Source: Fodinibius sediminis (lineage in GTDB: Bacteria; Bacteroidota; Rhodothermia; Balneolales; Balneolaceae). From it: 64,000 bases of DNA. A program made the translations under genes and the position numbers. The stretch is taken from the NCBI RefSeq assembly GCF_900182555.1, contig NZ_FXTH01000014.1:36785-100784 (forward strand), written 5' to 3'. The notes beneath the pieces are model-generated. The model did not search any database. It was not told the origin of the DNA and saw nothing but the letters and a program-made list of their open reading frames with translations. Shown in pieces: positions 7,641-16,890 of this stretch (its first letter is position 1; each line of letters opens with the position of its first letter).

Positions 7641-10139
7641 ATGCGACTGATAAAGAGCATCTTACCCATGCTGCTGGTATGCATGGCCGTATCGCTGGCA
7701 CATGCCCAGAACATCTCTGACATCGATTTTAAAAATATCAGGGTTGATGACCTTTCCGACCAGCAAATCCAACGCATTTATGAAGGAGCCCAGGCACGCA
7801 ACCTGTCCATCGATCAGGCGGTACAGATGGCTGTTGCCCGGGGACTTCCGCAGTCGCAGGCCAGCAAGTTAAAACGACGCCTCCAGCAGGTACAGAGCGG
7901 AGGCGCCCTGGGAACCGACAGTGCAGCAGGTGTTTCCGGCCAGCTTCGGTCTCCCATACCAACGGAGGGGCCCGACTCCACCAGGTTTGATTCCCTCTAT
8001 GCGCAAACTGATTCTTTGAAATGGGCCAGACAACAGCTCAAAAGCAAGATTTTCGGCTACAAGCTCTTTACCAGCGACAAAGTCACATTCGAACCGGCCC
8101 TGAATATTCCCACCCCCGAGGATTATCAGCTCGGGCCCGGTGACGAAATCATTATTGATATCTGGGGTGCAGCCCAGATGAATTACCAGCTGGAAGTTTC
8201 GCCGGACGGCTCTGTGATTATTGAAAACATTGGACCTATTTACGTCAATGGCCTTACCGTAGAAGAAGCATCCAATCGTCTTCGTTCGCGCCTGGGGGAT
8301 ATCTACTCAGGACTGAATCCTGCCAACAGCGAAAACAAAGATACCTATATGCAGCTGTCGCTCGGGCAGGTGCGAAGCATCAAGGTTACCGTACTGGGTG
8401 AAGCAACGGTACCCGGCACTTACACACTCTCCTCCCTTTCGACCGTATTTAATGCCCTTTACGCCGCAGGAGGCCCCACAACCACCGGGAGTTTCAGGAA
8501 AATCAACGTGATCAGAGGCGAGGAAACCGTGGCTACCTTCGATCTTTATGACCTGTTGGTCTACGGCAATCAATCTGAAAATGTCAGGCTTCGCTCCCAG
8601 GACATTATCCAGATACAACCCTATCAAAACCGTATTGAGATCGAGGGAGAAGTCAAGCGACCGGGCATTTATGAGCTTGTAGGCAATGAAACGCTGCAGG
8701 ATCTTATTGTCTATGCCGGCGACTTCACAGACAAGGCATATACGGATCGCATTAAAGTGGTCGGTAATACCCCCAAACAAAAACGCATTACCGATGTCAA
8801 TAAAGGCTATTTTGATGATTACATCCTCCAGAACGGCGACTCGGTGTCCGTAGGCAAAATTCTGGACCGCTTTACCAACAAGGTGGAAATTGAAGGGGCC
8901 GTCTTTCGTCCCGGCGACTACGCCCTGAATGATACCACCTCGCTTTACTCACTCATCCAGCGGGCCGACGGACTCATGGGTGATGCCTTCATGAACCGCG
9001 GCATCATCTATCGAACACGCGACGACTACACTGTTGAATCCATTTCTTTCAGCGTACGGGATCTGATGCACAACCCCGGAGCCCATGATATTGCCCTCAA
9101 GAAAGATGACGTCGTTCGAATCTCCTCAATTTTCGACATGCGTGAGAATTTTACAGTCGAGATCAAGGGCCCGGTTCAAAGCCCGGATGAATATGAATAT
9201 GCCTATGGAATGACCCTCGAGGATCTGATTTACATGGCAGAAGGCTTCCAGCAATCGGCCACCCCCTATCGCATCGAAGTCGCGCGGCGCATCCGTGATG
9301 TGGATGAGCAGACAGGACAGACCTCTATCATTGCTGACATTCAGACCTTTACAGTTGATGAAAACCTGCGCCTTGGTGAAGAAGGAGCAAACTTTGAACT
9401 GCAGCCTTTCGACCAGGTCTACGTACGCGAGCTGCCCAATTACGAAGAACAACAGGAAGTATATGTGGTGGGAGAAGTAAAATACCCCGGCAAATATGCC
9501 ATTTCATCGCGTGATGACCGTCTTTCTGATCTGATTGACCGCGCCGGGGGGCTGACGCCAGATGCCTATACCGATGGCGCCACCCTCTTCCGCAAAAGGG
9601 AGTTTACCCAGCAGGAATCACAACAGACCACGGCCAACGTGGAGGGGGCTGAGGGCGAACTCCAGCCACAGCAAGATAGAGAAGAAGAAAATGAAACCTC
9701 AGCCCAGATTGGCATTGAACTGCCGGAAGTGATCTCAAATCCCGGCTCCAAGTATGATCTTCTGGTTGAGGAAGGCGATTCGCTTTTCATCCCGCAGCAA
9801 CTGGAGACCGTAACAGTGGAAGGCGGCGTTTTTTATCCTACGACGGTGCGGTATGAAGGCAGTCGCTCTTTCAAGGATTACATTACAGCAGCCGGTGGGT
9901 TCAATGATCTGGCTCGCAAAAAACGCGCGTACATCATCTATGCCAATGGTGATGTCGACCGGACTAAAAAAGTGCTCTTTTTTAAAAACTACCCCTCAGT
10001 TGAACCCGGGGCGACCATTGTGGTGCCGGAAGAAACGCCCAAGGAAGGGATGAGCCCGGCGGAACGCGTAGGTATTCTCTCTACCATCGCATCGACGATG
10101 GCCGTGGTTGCCACTACCATTATCCGTTTGACCAATTAG
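7641..10139 (+). CDS. outer-membrane polysaccharide export protein with six SLBB domains
   Basis: 832 residues. A signal peptide ends at A-H-A-Q (about residue 23). The Poly_export (Wza-type) domain begins around 165 with Y-Q-L-G-P-G-D-E-I. I count six SLBB repeats, beginning near residues 247, 332, 415, 500, 610 and 727, each with a V-E-x-G-x-V-x-x-P-G/T-like core. A hydrophobic C-terminal helix (about 808-828) could be the outer-membrane alpha-barrel helix of Wza-type proteins. The family forms the outer-membrane channel for capsule or exopolysaccharide export. Wza itself is about 380 residues; this length fits the long Bacteroidota/Balneolota form. There is no Wzc kinase, Wzy polymerase or glycosyltransferase next to it. 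A strong terminator follows directly. Confidence 0.88.
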   Translation: MRLIKSILPMLLVCMAVSLAHAQNISDIDFKNIRVDDLSDQQIQRIYEGAQARNLSIDQAVQMAVARGLPQSQASKLKRRLQQVQSGGALGTDSAAGVSGQLRSPIPTEGPDSTRFDSLYAQTDSLKWARQQLKSKIFGYKLFTSDKVTFEPALNIPTPEDYQLGPGDEIIIDIWGAAQMNYQLEVSPDGSVIIENIGPIYVNGLTVEEASNRLRSRLGDIYSGLNPANSENKDTYMQLSLGQVRSIKVTVLGEATVPGTYTLSSLSTVFNALYAAGGPTTTGSFRKINVIRGEETVATFDLYDLLVYGNQSENVRLRSQDIIQIQPYQNRIEIEGEVKRPGIYELVGNETLQDLIVYAGDFTDKAYTDRIKVVGNTPKQKRITDVNKGYFDDYILQNGDSVSVGKILDRFTNKVEIEGAVFRPGDYALNDTTSLYSLIQRADGLMGDAFMNRGIIYRTRDDYTVESISFSVRDLMHNPGAHDIALKKDDVVRISSIFDMRENFTVEIKGPVQSPDEYEYAYGMTLEDLIYMAEGFQQSATPYRIEVARRIRDVDEQTGQTSIIADIQTFTVDENLRLGEEGANFELQPFDQVYVRELPNYEEQQEVYVVGEVKYPGKYAISSRDDRLSDLIDRAGGLTPDAYTDGATLFRKREFTQQESQQTTANVEGAEGELQPQQDREEENETSAQIGIELPEVISNPGSKYDLLVEEGDSLFIPQQLETVTVEGGVFYPTTVRYEGSRSFKDYITAAGGFNDLARKKRAYIIYANGDVDRTKKVLFFKNYPSVEPGATIVVPEETPKEGMSPAERVGILSTIASTMAVVATTIIRLTN

Positions 10140-10164
10140 GATAATTCACAGGTTTTCTTTCTTT

Positions 10165-10199
10165 AAAGCACAGGCTGATATCTGGCCTGTGCTTTTTTT
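10165..10199 (+). terminator. intrinsic terminator after the SLBB export gene
   Basis: An 11-base arm AAAGCACAGGC (10165-10175) pairs perfectly with GCCTGTGCTTT (10185-10195) around a 9-base loop, followed by an uninterrupted T run. It starts 26 bases after the stop codon. Confidence 0.9.
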
Positions 10200-10496
10200 A
10201 TGCCTGAAATTTTAGGACAACAGCAAATGAACCGGCCTGCTGATACAGCTTGCCTCGTTTGTTGCATAAACAGCCAAAGTAGGAAGTCCATATAACCAAG
10301 CAGCCCGCTCATCCCCCGGATCGGTACCAAGACCAGCAGATAAAAGTTGTAAATCCGGTTTTCAATGTATGGTCTTATATCATGTTTTTCCTATTTTTCA
10401 GTTCTTGCAACCAAAGGCTTTTCAACCTGCCTCGCATATGTTTCTTTAAAGAAACCCCATTAAATCTCATCAACATCCATCAAACAATATAATATT
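10200..10496. other. intergenic region upstream of the M1 peptidase gene
   Basis: About 300 bases between the terminator and the peptidase start. It presumably carries the peptidase promoter. I see AT-rich tracts near 10370-10500 but no clear promoter pair, hairpin or small gene. Confidence 0.5.
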
Positions 10497-12530
10497 ATGC
10501 TAGATCTCCCTAATCATATAAAAACGACCGTTCTGATGGTCGGGATTGCCCTGTTTACTATTTCGGGATGTACCGGCCCACAGCAAGCCGCAAAAACGGA
10601 CCAGGCTCCCGAGCAAACCGCACAGGCCATGAAACAGGAGCCTGATAAAATGGACCGCCTGGTTCCCAATCCTATCACCAACGAAATTCCACAGGCTTTC
10701 TATCAGGCCATCGACCGGGAAACCCGCACCATGTCCGGCAAACCGGGATCCGGCTACTGGCAGCAGTGGACCAACTATGATATTGACGTTGAACTTGTTC
10801 CAGCTGATACCCTCATCAAAGGCAGCAGCCTCATTACCTACTACAACAATTCGCCGGATACCCTCAATCAACTTTTTATGGAACTGGCCCAAAACATGCA
10901 TAAAAGCGGGGTCGTGCGCAATACGCCTGCAGAAGTGACCGGCGGAATCAATCTCCACCAGGTGGAAGCCGGCAATACCCCCCTCCAGGAGATGCAGTCG
11001 GTGCGTGCCCAGCAGGGATATTTGGTAGACGGGACCCTCATGGTGCTCCGTCCCGGCACCGTTCTGGCCCCCGGCGACTCTATACAGATTGAGGTGACCT
11101 GGGACTTCAAAATCCCCCAGCAGGGAGCAAGCGGACGCATGGGCTACAGCGAAGACAATCTATTTTACATTGGCTACTGGTACCCCAAAATGCGTGTGTA
11201 TGACGACGTCAATGGCTGGTTTACCGATCAATTCAAAGGTAATGCTGAGTTTTACCATGGTTTCGGCAACTATACTGTAGATATTACAGCTCCCGAACAA
11301 TGGATGATAGCCTCCACCGGTCATCTGACGAACGCCCGGGAAGTATTGAAAAATGAAATATACCAGCGCCTGCAAAAAGCACATAACAGTGATGAAATAG
11401 TTCATGTTGTCACAAAAGAAGATTTTGGCGATGTCACCGAATCAACCGGCAACGGCACCCTGACCTGGACTTTCAAAGCGGATAAGGTTCGCGACTTTGC
11501 CTTTAGTGCAACCAGGGAATCGATGTGGGATGCAACGCGCTCCAGGGTTGACGACCGTGATGGAGATGGGCAGGCCGATTATGTTGCCATCAATGCTATT
11601 TACCGCGACAGTGCCCCTCTCTGGACCGACGGTGCAGAATTCACACGCCATGCAATCACCGCTCTTTCTGAAACAACGGGGCTTGCCTATCCCTGGCCGC
11701 ATATGACATCGGTTGAGGGAGGCGGCATCATCGGGGGAGGTATGGAATTTCCCATGATGACCATTATCGGTGACTACAACGGCCGCCCAGCCCAGTCGCT
11801 CTATGCCGTTATTGCCCATGAGCTGGCCCATATGTGGGTGCCGATGCAGGTAAGCAATAACGAACGCCGCTATGCCTGGATGGATGAGGGAACCACCACC
11901 TTCAATGAAGCCCAGTCAAAGAAAGATTATTACCCGGGCAACGACTTTGAACAGTCGGATTTTCAAAGTTATCTGCAGATAACCGGCACCGACCTTGAAG
12001 GACCTATCATGCGGTGGTCAGATTACCATTACAACGGATTTGCCTATGGCATCGCCTCCTATCCCAAACCAGCCTCCATGCTGGTTGCGCTGCGGGGCGT
12101 ACTGGGCGAGGAAACCTTTCAGCAGGCATTTGAAAGCTTCCTGAGCCGTTGGCGATACAGGCATCCGTATCCATGGGACCTTTTCAATACTTTTGAAGAT
12201 GTGAGTGGAAGGGACCTTGACTGGTTCTGGCGAAGCTGGTATTTCGAAACATGGGTTCTTGATCAGGCGGTGGGCAATGTACAAACCACCGATAACGGCA
12301 CACAGATTGTTATCGAGGATCACGGGCAGGCTCCCATGCCGACTACTGTTGCAATTACGCTCGCCGACGGCACGACGCTGTCGCGGGAGATCCCGGTTGA
12401 AACATGGCTGAAAGGGGCTACACAGACCACACTTACTGTTGACAGCGCAAGCGAGGTAACCAAGGTTGTGATCGATCCAGAGCAGAAGTTCCCTGATGCC
12501 AATCGCATCAATAACAGCTGGGAAAAGTAA
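10497..12530 (+). CDS. M1-family zinc metallopeptidase (gluzincin), lipoprotein
   Basis: 677 residues. The signal sequence ends in a lipobox (I-S-G-C), so the enzyme is likely lipid-anchored in the envelope. The zinc motif HELAH is at 441-445, and the third ligand Glu464 follows after the family's 18-residue spacing in W-M-D-E-G. The exopeptidase motif is G-G-G-M-E-F, a variant of the usual G-x-M-E-N, about 25 residues before the zinc site. A C-terminal domain follows (about 575-677). M1 enzymes are aminopeptidases; the change from N to F in the substrate-anchoring motif is shared by several Bacteroidota homologues and may alter specificity. It is monocistronic, with terminators on both sides. 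Confidence 0.88.
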   Translation: MLDLPNHIKTTVLMVGIALFTISGCTGPQQAAKTDQAPEQTAQAMKQEPDKMDRLVPNPITNEIPQAFYQAIDRETRTMSGKPGSGYWQQWTNYDIDVELVPADTLIKGSSLITYYNNSPDTLNQLFMELAQNMHKSGVVRNTPAEVTGGINLHQVEAGNTPLQEMQSVRAQQGYLVDGTLMVLRPGTVLAPGDSIQIEVTWDFKIPQQGASGRMGYSEDNLFYIGYWYPKMRVYDDVNGWFTDQFKGNAEFYHGFGNYTVDITAPEQWMIASTGHLTNAREVLKNEIYQRLQKAHNSDEIVHVVTKEDFGDVTESTGNGTLTWTFKADKVRDFAFSATRESMWDATRSRVDDRDGDGQADYVAINAIYRDSAPLWTDGAEFTRHAITALSETTGLAYPWPHMTSVEGGGIIGGGMEFPMMTIIGDYNGRPAQSLYAVIAHELAHMWVPMQVSNNERRYAWMDEGTTTFNEAQSKKDYYPGNDFEQSDFQSYLQITGTDLEGPIMRWSDYHYNGFAYGIASYPKPASMLVALRGVLGEETFQQAFESFLSRWRYRHPYPWDLFNTFEDVSGRDLDWFWRSWYFETWVLDQAVGNVQTTDNGTQIVIEDHGQAPMPTTVAITLADGTTLSREIPVETWLKGATQTTLTVDSASEVTKVVIDPEQKFPDANRINNSWEK

Positions 12531-12564
12531 TCCCTGCATTCTTTATCCATTCAAAAGAAACGGT

Positions 12565-12598
12565 AGAGCAAGGACCGGGAACGGTGCTTGCTCTTTTT
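12565..12598 (+). terminator. intrinsic terminator after the M1 peptidase gene
   Basis: Arms AGAGCAAG (12565-12572) and CTTGCTCT (12587-12594) form a perfect 8-base stem followed by a T run. It begins 34 bases after the stop codon. Confidence 0.85.
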
Positions 12599-12666
12599 AT
12601 TTAACGGCGCTATTAAAATTTGAAGGAAAGCACACTGACTCAGGCCAGGCTAAAATGAGGCCCTGC

Positions 12667-12696
12667 GCCGGTAAATTCGAAAGCTACCGGCCTTTT
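12667..12696 (+). terminator. weak hairpin with short T run
   Basis: GCCGGTA (12667-12673) pairs with TACCGGC (12685-12691), followed by C and four T. It could be a back-up terminator for the upstream gene or a chance GC-rich palindrome. The rest of the 216-base gap before rho holds nothing I recognise. Confidence 0.3.
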
Positions 12697-12814
12697 CCCG
12701 GCTGCGGTTTCGTCTCCCCCCCCGGAAATCAGCAGCGGAAGGGGAATACCAGCCAATTGGTAAAAAAATCATCATGCAAAGGAGTCAAAAAGGGTAATCT
12801 CCTCAAGAAAAGCG

Positions 12815-14275
12815 TTATTGATTCATTGAAATCAAAAACTCCTCATTATTCTCGGTCCCCTTCATCTTGTCCAATACAAACTCCATCGCTTCGAAAGAGT
12901 TCATGCGATTCAGGTAACGCCGCAGCAAGACCACTTTCTCCTTCTCCGATTCCGGAACGATAAGCTCCTCGCGCCGGGTACCACTTTTGAAAATATCGAT
13001 GGCAGGATAAATTCGGCGTTCAGACAGGTTGCGGTCAAGAACCAGCTCCATGTTGCCGGTCCCCTTGAACTCTTCAAAGATCAGATCATCCATGCGCGAA
13101 CCGGTCTGAATCAGAGCTGTAGCAAGGATGGTAAGGCTTCCACCATCTTCGATATTCCGCGCCGAACTGAACAGCTGGCGGGGTGCTTTCAGTGCTTCAG
13201 AATCCACTCCACCCGACATGGTACGCCCCGAAGAAGGCTGGCAAATGTTGTAGGCGCGCGCCAACCTGGTTATTGAGTCCATCAGGATAAGTACATCATG
13301 CCCGCTTTCAACCAGGCGTTTGGATTTTTCAAATACAATCTCCGACAGCCCGACATGATTTTCCGGACGCTCATCAAAAGTGGATGCTACCACTTCGGCA
13401 TCCTCCACATTGCGCTCCATTTCGGTGACTTCTTCCGGGCGTTCATCAATAAGCAAGATAATAACCTTCGTCTCCGGATTATTTTTATTCACGGCATTAG
13501 CGACATTGCGCAGAATAGTAGTCTTTCCCGTCTTTGGCTGGGCTACAATCAATCCGCGTTGTCCTTTTCCTACAGGAGCGAAAAGATCAACAACCCGGGT
13601 GGTATACTCGCTAGGCTTGTGTTCCAGCTTGAGGCGTTCTTCGGGATAGATCGGCAGCAGGTCTTCAAAATCCCCGCGGTTGTCCATATCCGTTGGTATC
13701 TTGCCATTCACTCCATCAACCCGTAAAAGAGCAAAATAGCGCTCTCCTACCTTGGGGGGACGTATAATTCCGATTACACAATCCCCCTGTTTCAGGCGAA
13801 ACCGCTTGATTTGCGACGGTGAAACGTATATATCATCAGGGCTGGCCTTGTAATTGTAATTTACCGATCGCAGGAATCCATAGCCATCGGGCAGAATTTC
13901 CAGGGTTCCCTCCTGGATAAGATAGGGACCCAGCTTGGGTTGTATCTCTTCCAGCCGCTCTTCCAGGGTGGGTGCATCCGACTCGGGTAGAATGTCATGC
14001 ACATTCTTCTTTTTCTTCTTACGCCCGGATGACCGGCTATTTCCTTTGGATTTGTCATACGACTTCGTATGCTCATCACCCGAATTCCCATTGCTGTGCG
14101 CCCGCGCCTTGTCACGTACTGACTGTGTAATTCGATCAATAAGCTGCTGTTTGCGCAATCCTGAAACGGATGAGAGGCCCTGCTCGCGAGCTAATTCCTT
14201 TAACTCCTTGACGGTTTTGTTCGGCAAAGTATCAATTTGCTCTAACGTAACTCCATCGGTCTGATAGTCCGACAT
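12815..14275 (-). CDS. rho: transcription termination factor Rho
   Basis: 486 residues. Order of parts: N-terminal Rho-N helical domain (about 12-55, L-P-N-K-T-V-K-E-L-K-E-L), a low-complexity Ser/Asn/Lys/Arg-rich insertion (about 58-95, with five consecutive Lys), the cold-shock-like RNA-binding domain (about 115-190), and the hexameric RecA-type ATPase. The Walker A (P-K-T-G-K-T-T) is near 245-252, followed by the catalytic and Walker B region (V-I-I-L-L-I-D-E-R-P-E-E-V), the Q-loop region and the R-loop. Rho is an RNA-dependent helicase that ends untranslated transcripts. The insertion is common outside Proteobacteria and probably adds RNA contacts. It is transcribed alone, away from folC. 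Confidence 0.97.
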   Translation of the reverse strand: MSDYQTDGVTLEQIDTLPNKTVKELKELAREQGLSSVSGLRKQQLIDRITQSVRDKARAHSNGNSGDEHTKSYDKSKGNSRSSGRKKKKKNVHDILPESDAPTLEERLEEIQPKLGPYLIQEGTLEILPDGYGFLRSVNYNYKASPDDIYVSPSQIKRFRLKQGDCVIGIIRPPKVGERYFALLRVDGVNGKIPTDMDNRGDFEDLLPIYPEERLKLEHKPSEYTTRVVDLFAPVGKGQRGLIVAQPKTGKTTILRNVANAVNKNNPETKVIILLIDERPEEVTEMERNVEDAEVVASTFDERPENHVGLSEIVFEKSKRLVESGHDVLILMDSITRLARAYNICQPSSGRTMSGGVDSEALKAPRQLFSSARNIEDGGSLTILATALIQTGSRMDDLIFEEFKGTGNMELVLDRNLSERRIYPAIDIFKSGTRREELIVPESEKEKVVLLRRYLNRMNSFEAMEFVLDKMKGTENNEEFLISMNQ

Positions 14276-14408
14276 AATATTCTTCTTCTATAATTTGGTA
14301 TGCGTTGCGATGAATAAAAAGGTTCTACAATCTTATACTAAGCTGTAAAGAGAGTTGATCTACACTGTGGAAAAAGGGAGAAACGCAGGTAGATATGATA
14401 CTAACGGT

Positions 14409-15677
14409 TTAAACAAGTGTTTTTATCCAATCCCGAACCGTAGCGTAAAAGTAAAAACTTCCTGCAAAAATTACTAATTCCGTCTCAAACTCTTTTAGCA
14501 AACGCTGCTGTTGATCCGGCTGGTTCGGAAAAGCCATCACTTGCGGCCACCATTCCTTGATCTCCTTAAACGGTGCCGCCCGCTCTGTGTTTAGTGAATA
14601 ATAATAGATATTTTTGAATTCTGAAAATTCATTCATCACATCCGGCTGTATTTTATCACGCATGAGTGACAGCACAAGGATGGCTTCATTCATATTTCCC
14701 ACCGTTGCTAAAGACTCTTTAACCTGCTTTACGGCTTCAATATTGTGTGCGCCGTCGAAATACCACCTTCTTTTTTCCGATAACTGCTCAAAACGTCCAT
14801 ACCCCGGTGCTACAGAACCCAGGGCCCGCTCGAACTGCTGCTCAGAAACCGGCAGATGGCCGCTGACAGCCCGAATGGCCTGCCAGGCCATGGCAACATT
14901 AAGCGCCTGTACCGGGGCAATAAGCGAGGTTCTCAGCTTCTTCTGTCCGCCTGGAGTCTTTAACAAAACCGCTCTGCCGGAAACAAGCCGGGGCTGCAGT
15001 TCCTTAATATCAAACAGCTCGCTACCCTTCTCTCGGGCTATCCCCTGAATGATTCTCTCCGCTTCTTCAGGCAAATTCCCAATGATTACAGGCCGGCCCG
15101 ACTTTATGATACCTCCTTTTTCCCGTGCAATAGCCGCCAGGCTGTCTCCGAGAATATCGGTATGATCCAGTGAGATACTGGTGATGATACTCGCCAGCGG
15201 ATGTATAATATTCGTGGCATCCAGCCGACCGCCTAATCCCGTTTCAATAATGGCGATGTCGACCTGTGATTTTGCGAACCACCAAAAAGCAATAGCTGTG
15301 CTGATTTCGAAATAAGTCAAACGGTGTTCTTCGATCAGGGTCCGATACTGCTGAAAAAAAGCAAGCAGTTCCGCATCAGGGATGGTAGAACCATTAATGA
15401 TAAAACGCTCGTTAAAGGTTAAAATATGAGGCGAGGTATATAAGCCGGTCGTATATCCGGCCTCATGGTAGATGGCTGCCAATATTCGGCAGGTACTGCC
15501 CTTGCCATTGGTCCCGGCCACATGTACAGCTGGAAATTGTTCCTGGGGACAGCCGAGCTCTTCGCAGAATCTCTCAAATTTCGCCAGGTTGAAATCGGCA
15601 GCCTTGGCATGGTCGGACTGGAACTTCGGGATGGCAGCAAGATATTGCTCTACATCCTCTATCGTTAAAAAAGACAT
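14409..15677 (-). CDS. folC: folylpolyglutamate synthase / dihydrofolate synthase
   Basis: 422 residues from the ATG at 15677; a TTG five codons upstream is less likely. The Mur-ligase-like ATP loop is G-T-N-G-K-G-S-T near 59-66. The folate loop (Y-T-S-P-H-I-L-T-F-N-E-R) follows, then E-T-G-L-G-G-R-L-D-A-T-N and the C-terminal D-G-A-H-N motif near 305. FolC adds glutamate to dihydropteroate and then to reduced folates in the cytoplasm. Length is normal for bacterial FolC. It is divergent from pyrD, with about 90 bases between the two starts that must contain both promoters. Confidence 0.95.
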   Translation of the reverse strand: MSFLTIEDVEQYLAAIPKFQSDHAKAADFNLAKFERFCEELGCPQEQFPAVHVAGTNGKGSTCRILAAIYHEAGYTTGLYTSPHILTFNERFIINGSTIPDAELLAFFQQYRTLIEEHRLTYFEISTAIAFWWFAKSQVDIAIIETGLGGRLDATNIIHPLASIITSISLDHTDILGDSLAAIAREKGGIIKSGRPVIIGNLPEEAERIIQGIAREKGSELFDIKELQPRLVSGRAVLLKTPGGQKKLRTSLIAPVQALNVAMAWQAIRAVSGHLPVSEQQFERALGSVAPGYGRFEQLSEKRRWYFDGAHNIEAVKQVKESLATVGNMNEAILVLSLMRDKIQPDVMNEFSEFKNIYYYSLNTERAAPFKEIKEWWPQVMAFPNQPDQQQRLLKEFETELVIFAGSFYFYATVRDWIKTLV

Positions 15678-15765
15678 GGATAAAAAGGACAAAAGTTAAA
15701 ATTTCGTTCTTAGCCTAAAGCTCTTTACTTTGACGGGAGCTTAAAATAAGTTCGTTTTGGATGTT

Positions 15766-16848
15766 ATGATATATAAATCGTTGGTGAAACCCCTGTTATT
15801 TCAGCTCGATGCTGAACGGGCACACGACCTGACGCACATTTTTGCACAAAAAGCCTCCGAAAGCAGGATATTACGATCCCTTGCAAAGGCCCTTTACAAC
15901 TACCAGTCGCCCGGTCTCTGCCAAAACATATGGGGACTGAAATTCCGAAATCCCCTGGGTCTTGCTGCCGGCTTTGACAAAAATGGGCATATTCCGGAAA
16001 TAATGGAAGCCTTAGGCTTTGGTTTCGTAGAAATCGGCAGTATTACCGGAAATCCAAGTACCGGCAATCCCAAACCCCGCCTCTTTCGGCTTCCGGGCGA
16101 CCACGCCCTCATTAACCGGATGGGCCTGAATAATGATGGGGCTAAAACCATCGTCAAGCGACTTAAAAATAAAAAACTGTCGATCCCCCTGGGAATCAAT
16201 ATTGCCAAGACCCACGACCCCACGGTGATGGGCGACCGAGCCATCCGTGATTATGTGCACAGCTTCAAGGAAGCACAAAAAATAGCAGATTATATCACGG
16301 TCAACATTTCTTGTCCCAACACCACCGAAGGCAAAACATTCGAGGATCCGGCCGCTCTGGATGAACTGCTTGCCGCCCTGGCCATCCGCAATGACGCCCG
16401 GGTCATCCCGACGCTGGTGAAGTTTTCCTCTGATCTGACGAAAGAGCAGCTCATGGAGCTCCTGCAGGTTTGCGAGGATCACCAGATTCCCGGCTACGTG
16501 GCCTGCAACACCTCTTCCGCCCGCGATAACCTGCAAACATCCAGCGACATCGTTAAAGATATCGGGCGGGGCGGCCTCAGTGGACGCCCGATCGCCCCGA
16601 AGAGCGTCCGCATCGTCCGGTGGATCAGTGAAGCAACAAAGGGACAAAAACCAGTTATAGGAGTAGGCGGCGTGGATTCACTGGCCACCGCTCTTGACAT
16701 GATGCTGGCAGGGGCCGATCTCCTTCAGGTGTATTCGGGCCTGATTTACGAGGGTCCTGGACTTATAAAGTCCATTAACCGGCAGCTTGTCAGGGAACTC
16801 AAAGAGCTGAATATTGACTCCATCCACCAGTTGTTCAGCGTCTCATAG
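15766..16848 (+). CDS. pyrD: dihydroorotate dehydrogenase, class 2-like (quinone)
   Basis: 360 residues from the ATG at 15766 (a TTG at 15757 would add three). The N-terminal extension (Y-K-S-L-V-K-P-L-L-F-Q-L-D-A-E-R-A-H) is the membrane-binding helix of class 2 enzymes, which pass electrons from dihydroorotate through FMN to quinone. Class 2 features include A-A-G-F-D-K-N, N-R-M-G-L-N-N and the C-terminal G-V-G-G-V plus Y-S-G-L-I-Y-E-G-P phosphate site. The active-site loop, however, reads N-I-S-C-P-N-T, placing Cys183 where class 2 enzymes carry the catalytic Ser; Cys is the class 1 base. It converges on the alanine racemase gene. Confidence 0.93.
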   Translation: MIYKSLVKPLLFQLDAERAHDLTHIFAQKASESRILRSLAKALYNYQSPGLCQNIWGLKFRNPLGLAAGFDKNGHIPEIMEALGFGFVEIGSITGNPSTGNPKPRLFRLPGDHALINRMGLNNDGAKTIVKRLKNKKLSIPLGINIAKTHDPTVMGDRAIRDYVHSFKEAQKIADYITVNISCPNTTEGKTFEDPAALDELLAALAIRNDARVIPTLVKFSSDLTKEQLMELLQVCEDHQIPGYVACNTSSARDNLQTSSDIVKDIGRGGLSGRPIAPKSVRIVRWISEATKGQKPVIGVGGVDSLATALDMMLAGADLLQVYSGLIYEGPGLIKSINRQLVRELKELNIDSIHQLFSVS

Positions 16849-16890
16849 CCTTCCCATGCCACCAATTCAGTCAAGAACAAGCATCCCCCG

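Noticed and set aside
12599..12814. Small gene in the gap between the M1 peptidase and rho
   Set aside because: The open frame there has no start context or family resemblance and contains terminator-like hairpins.
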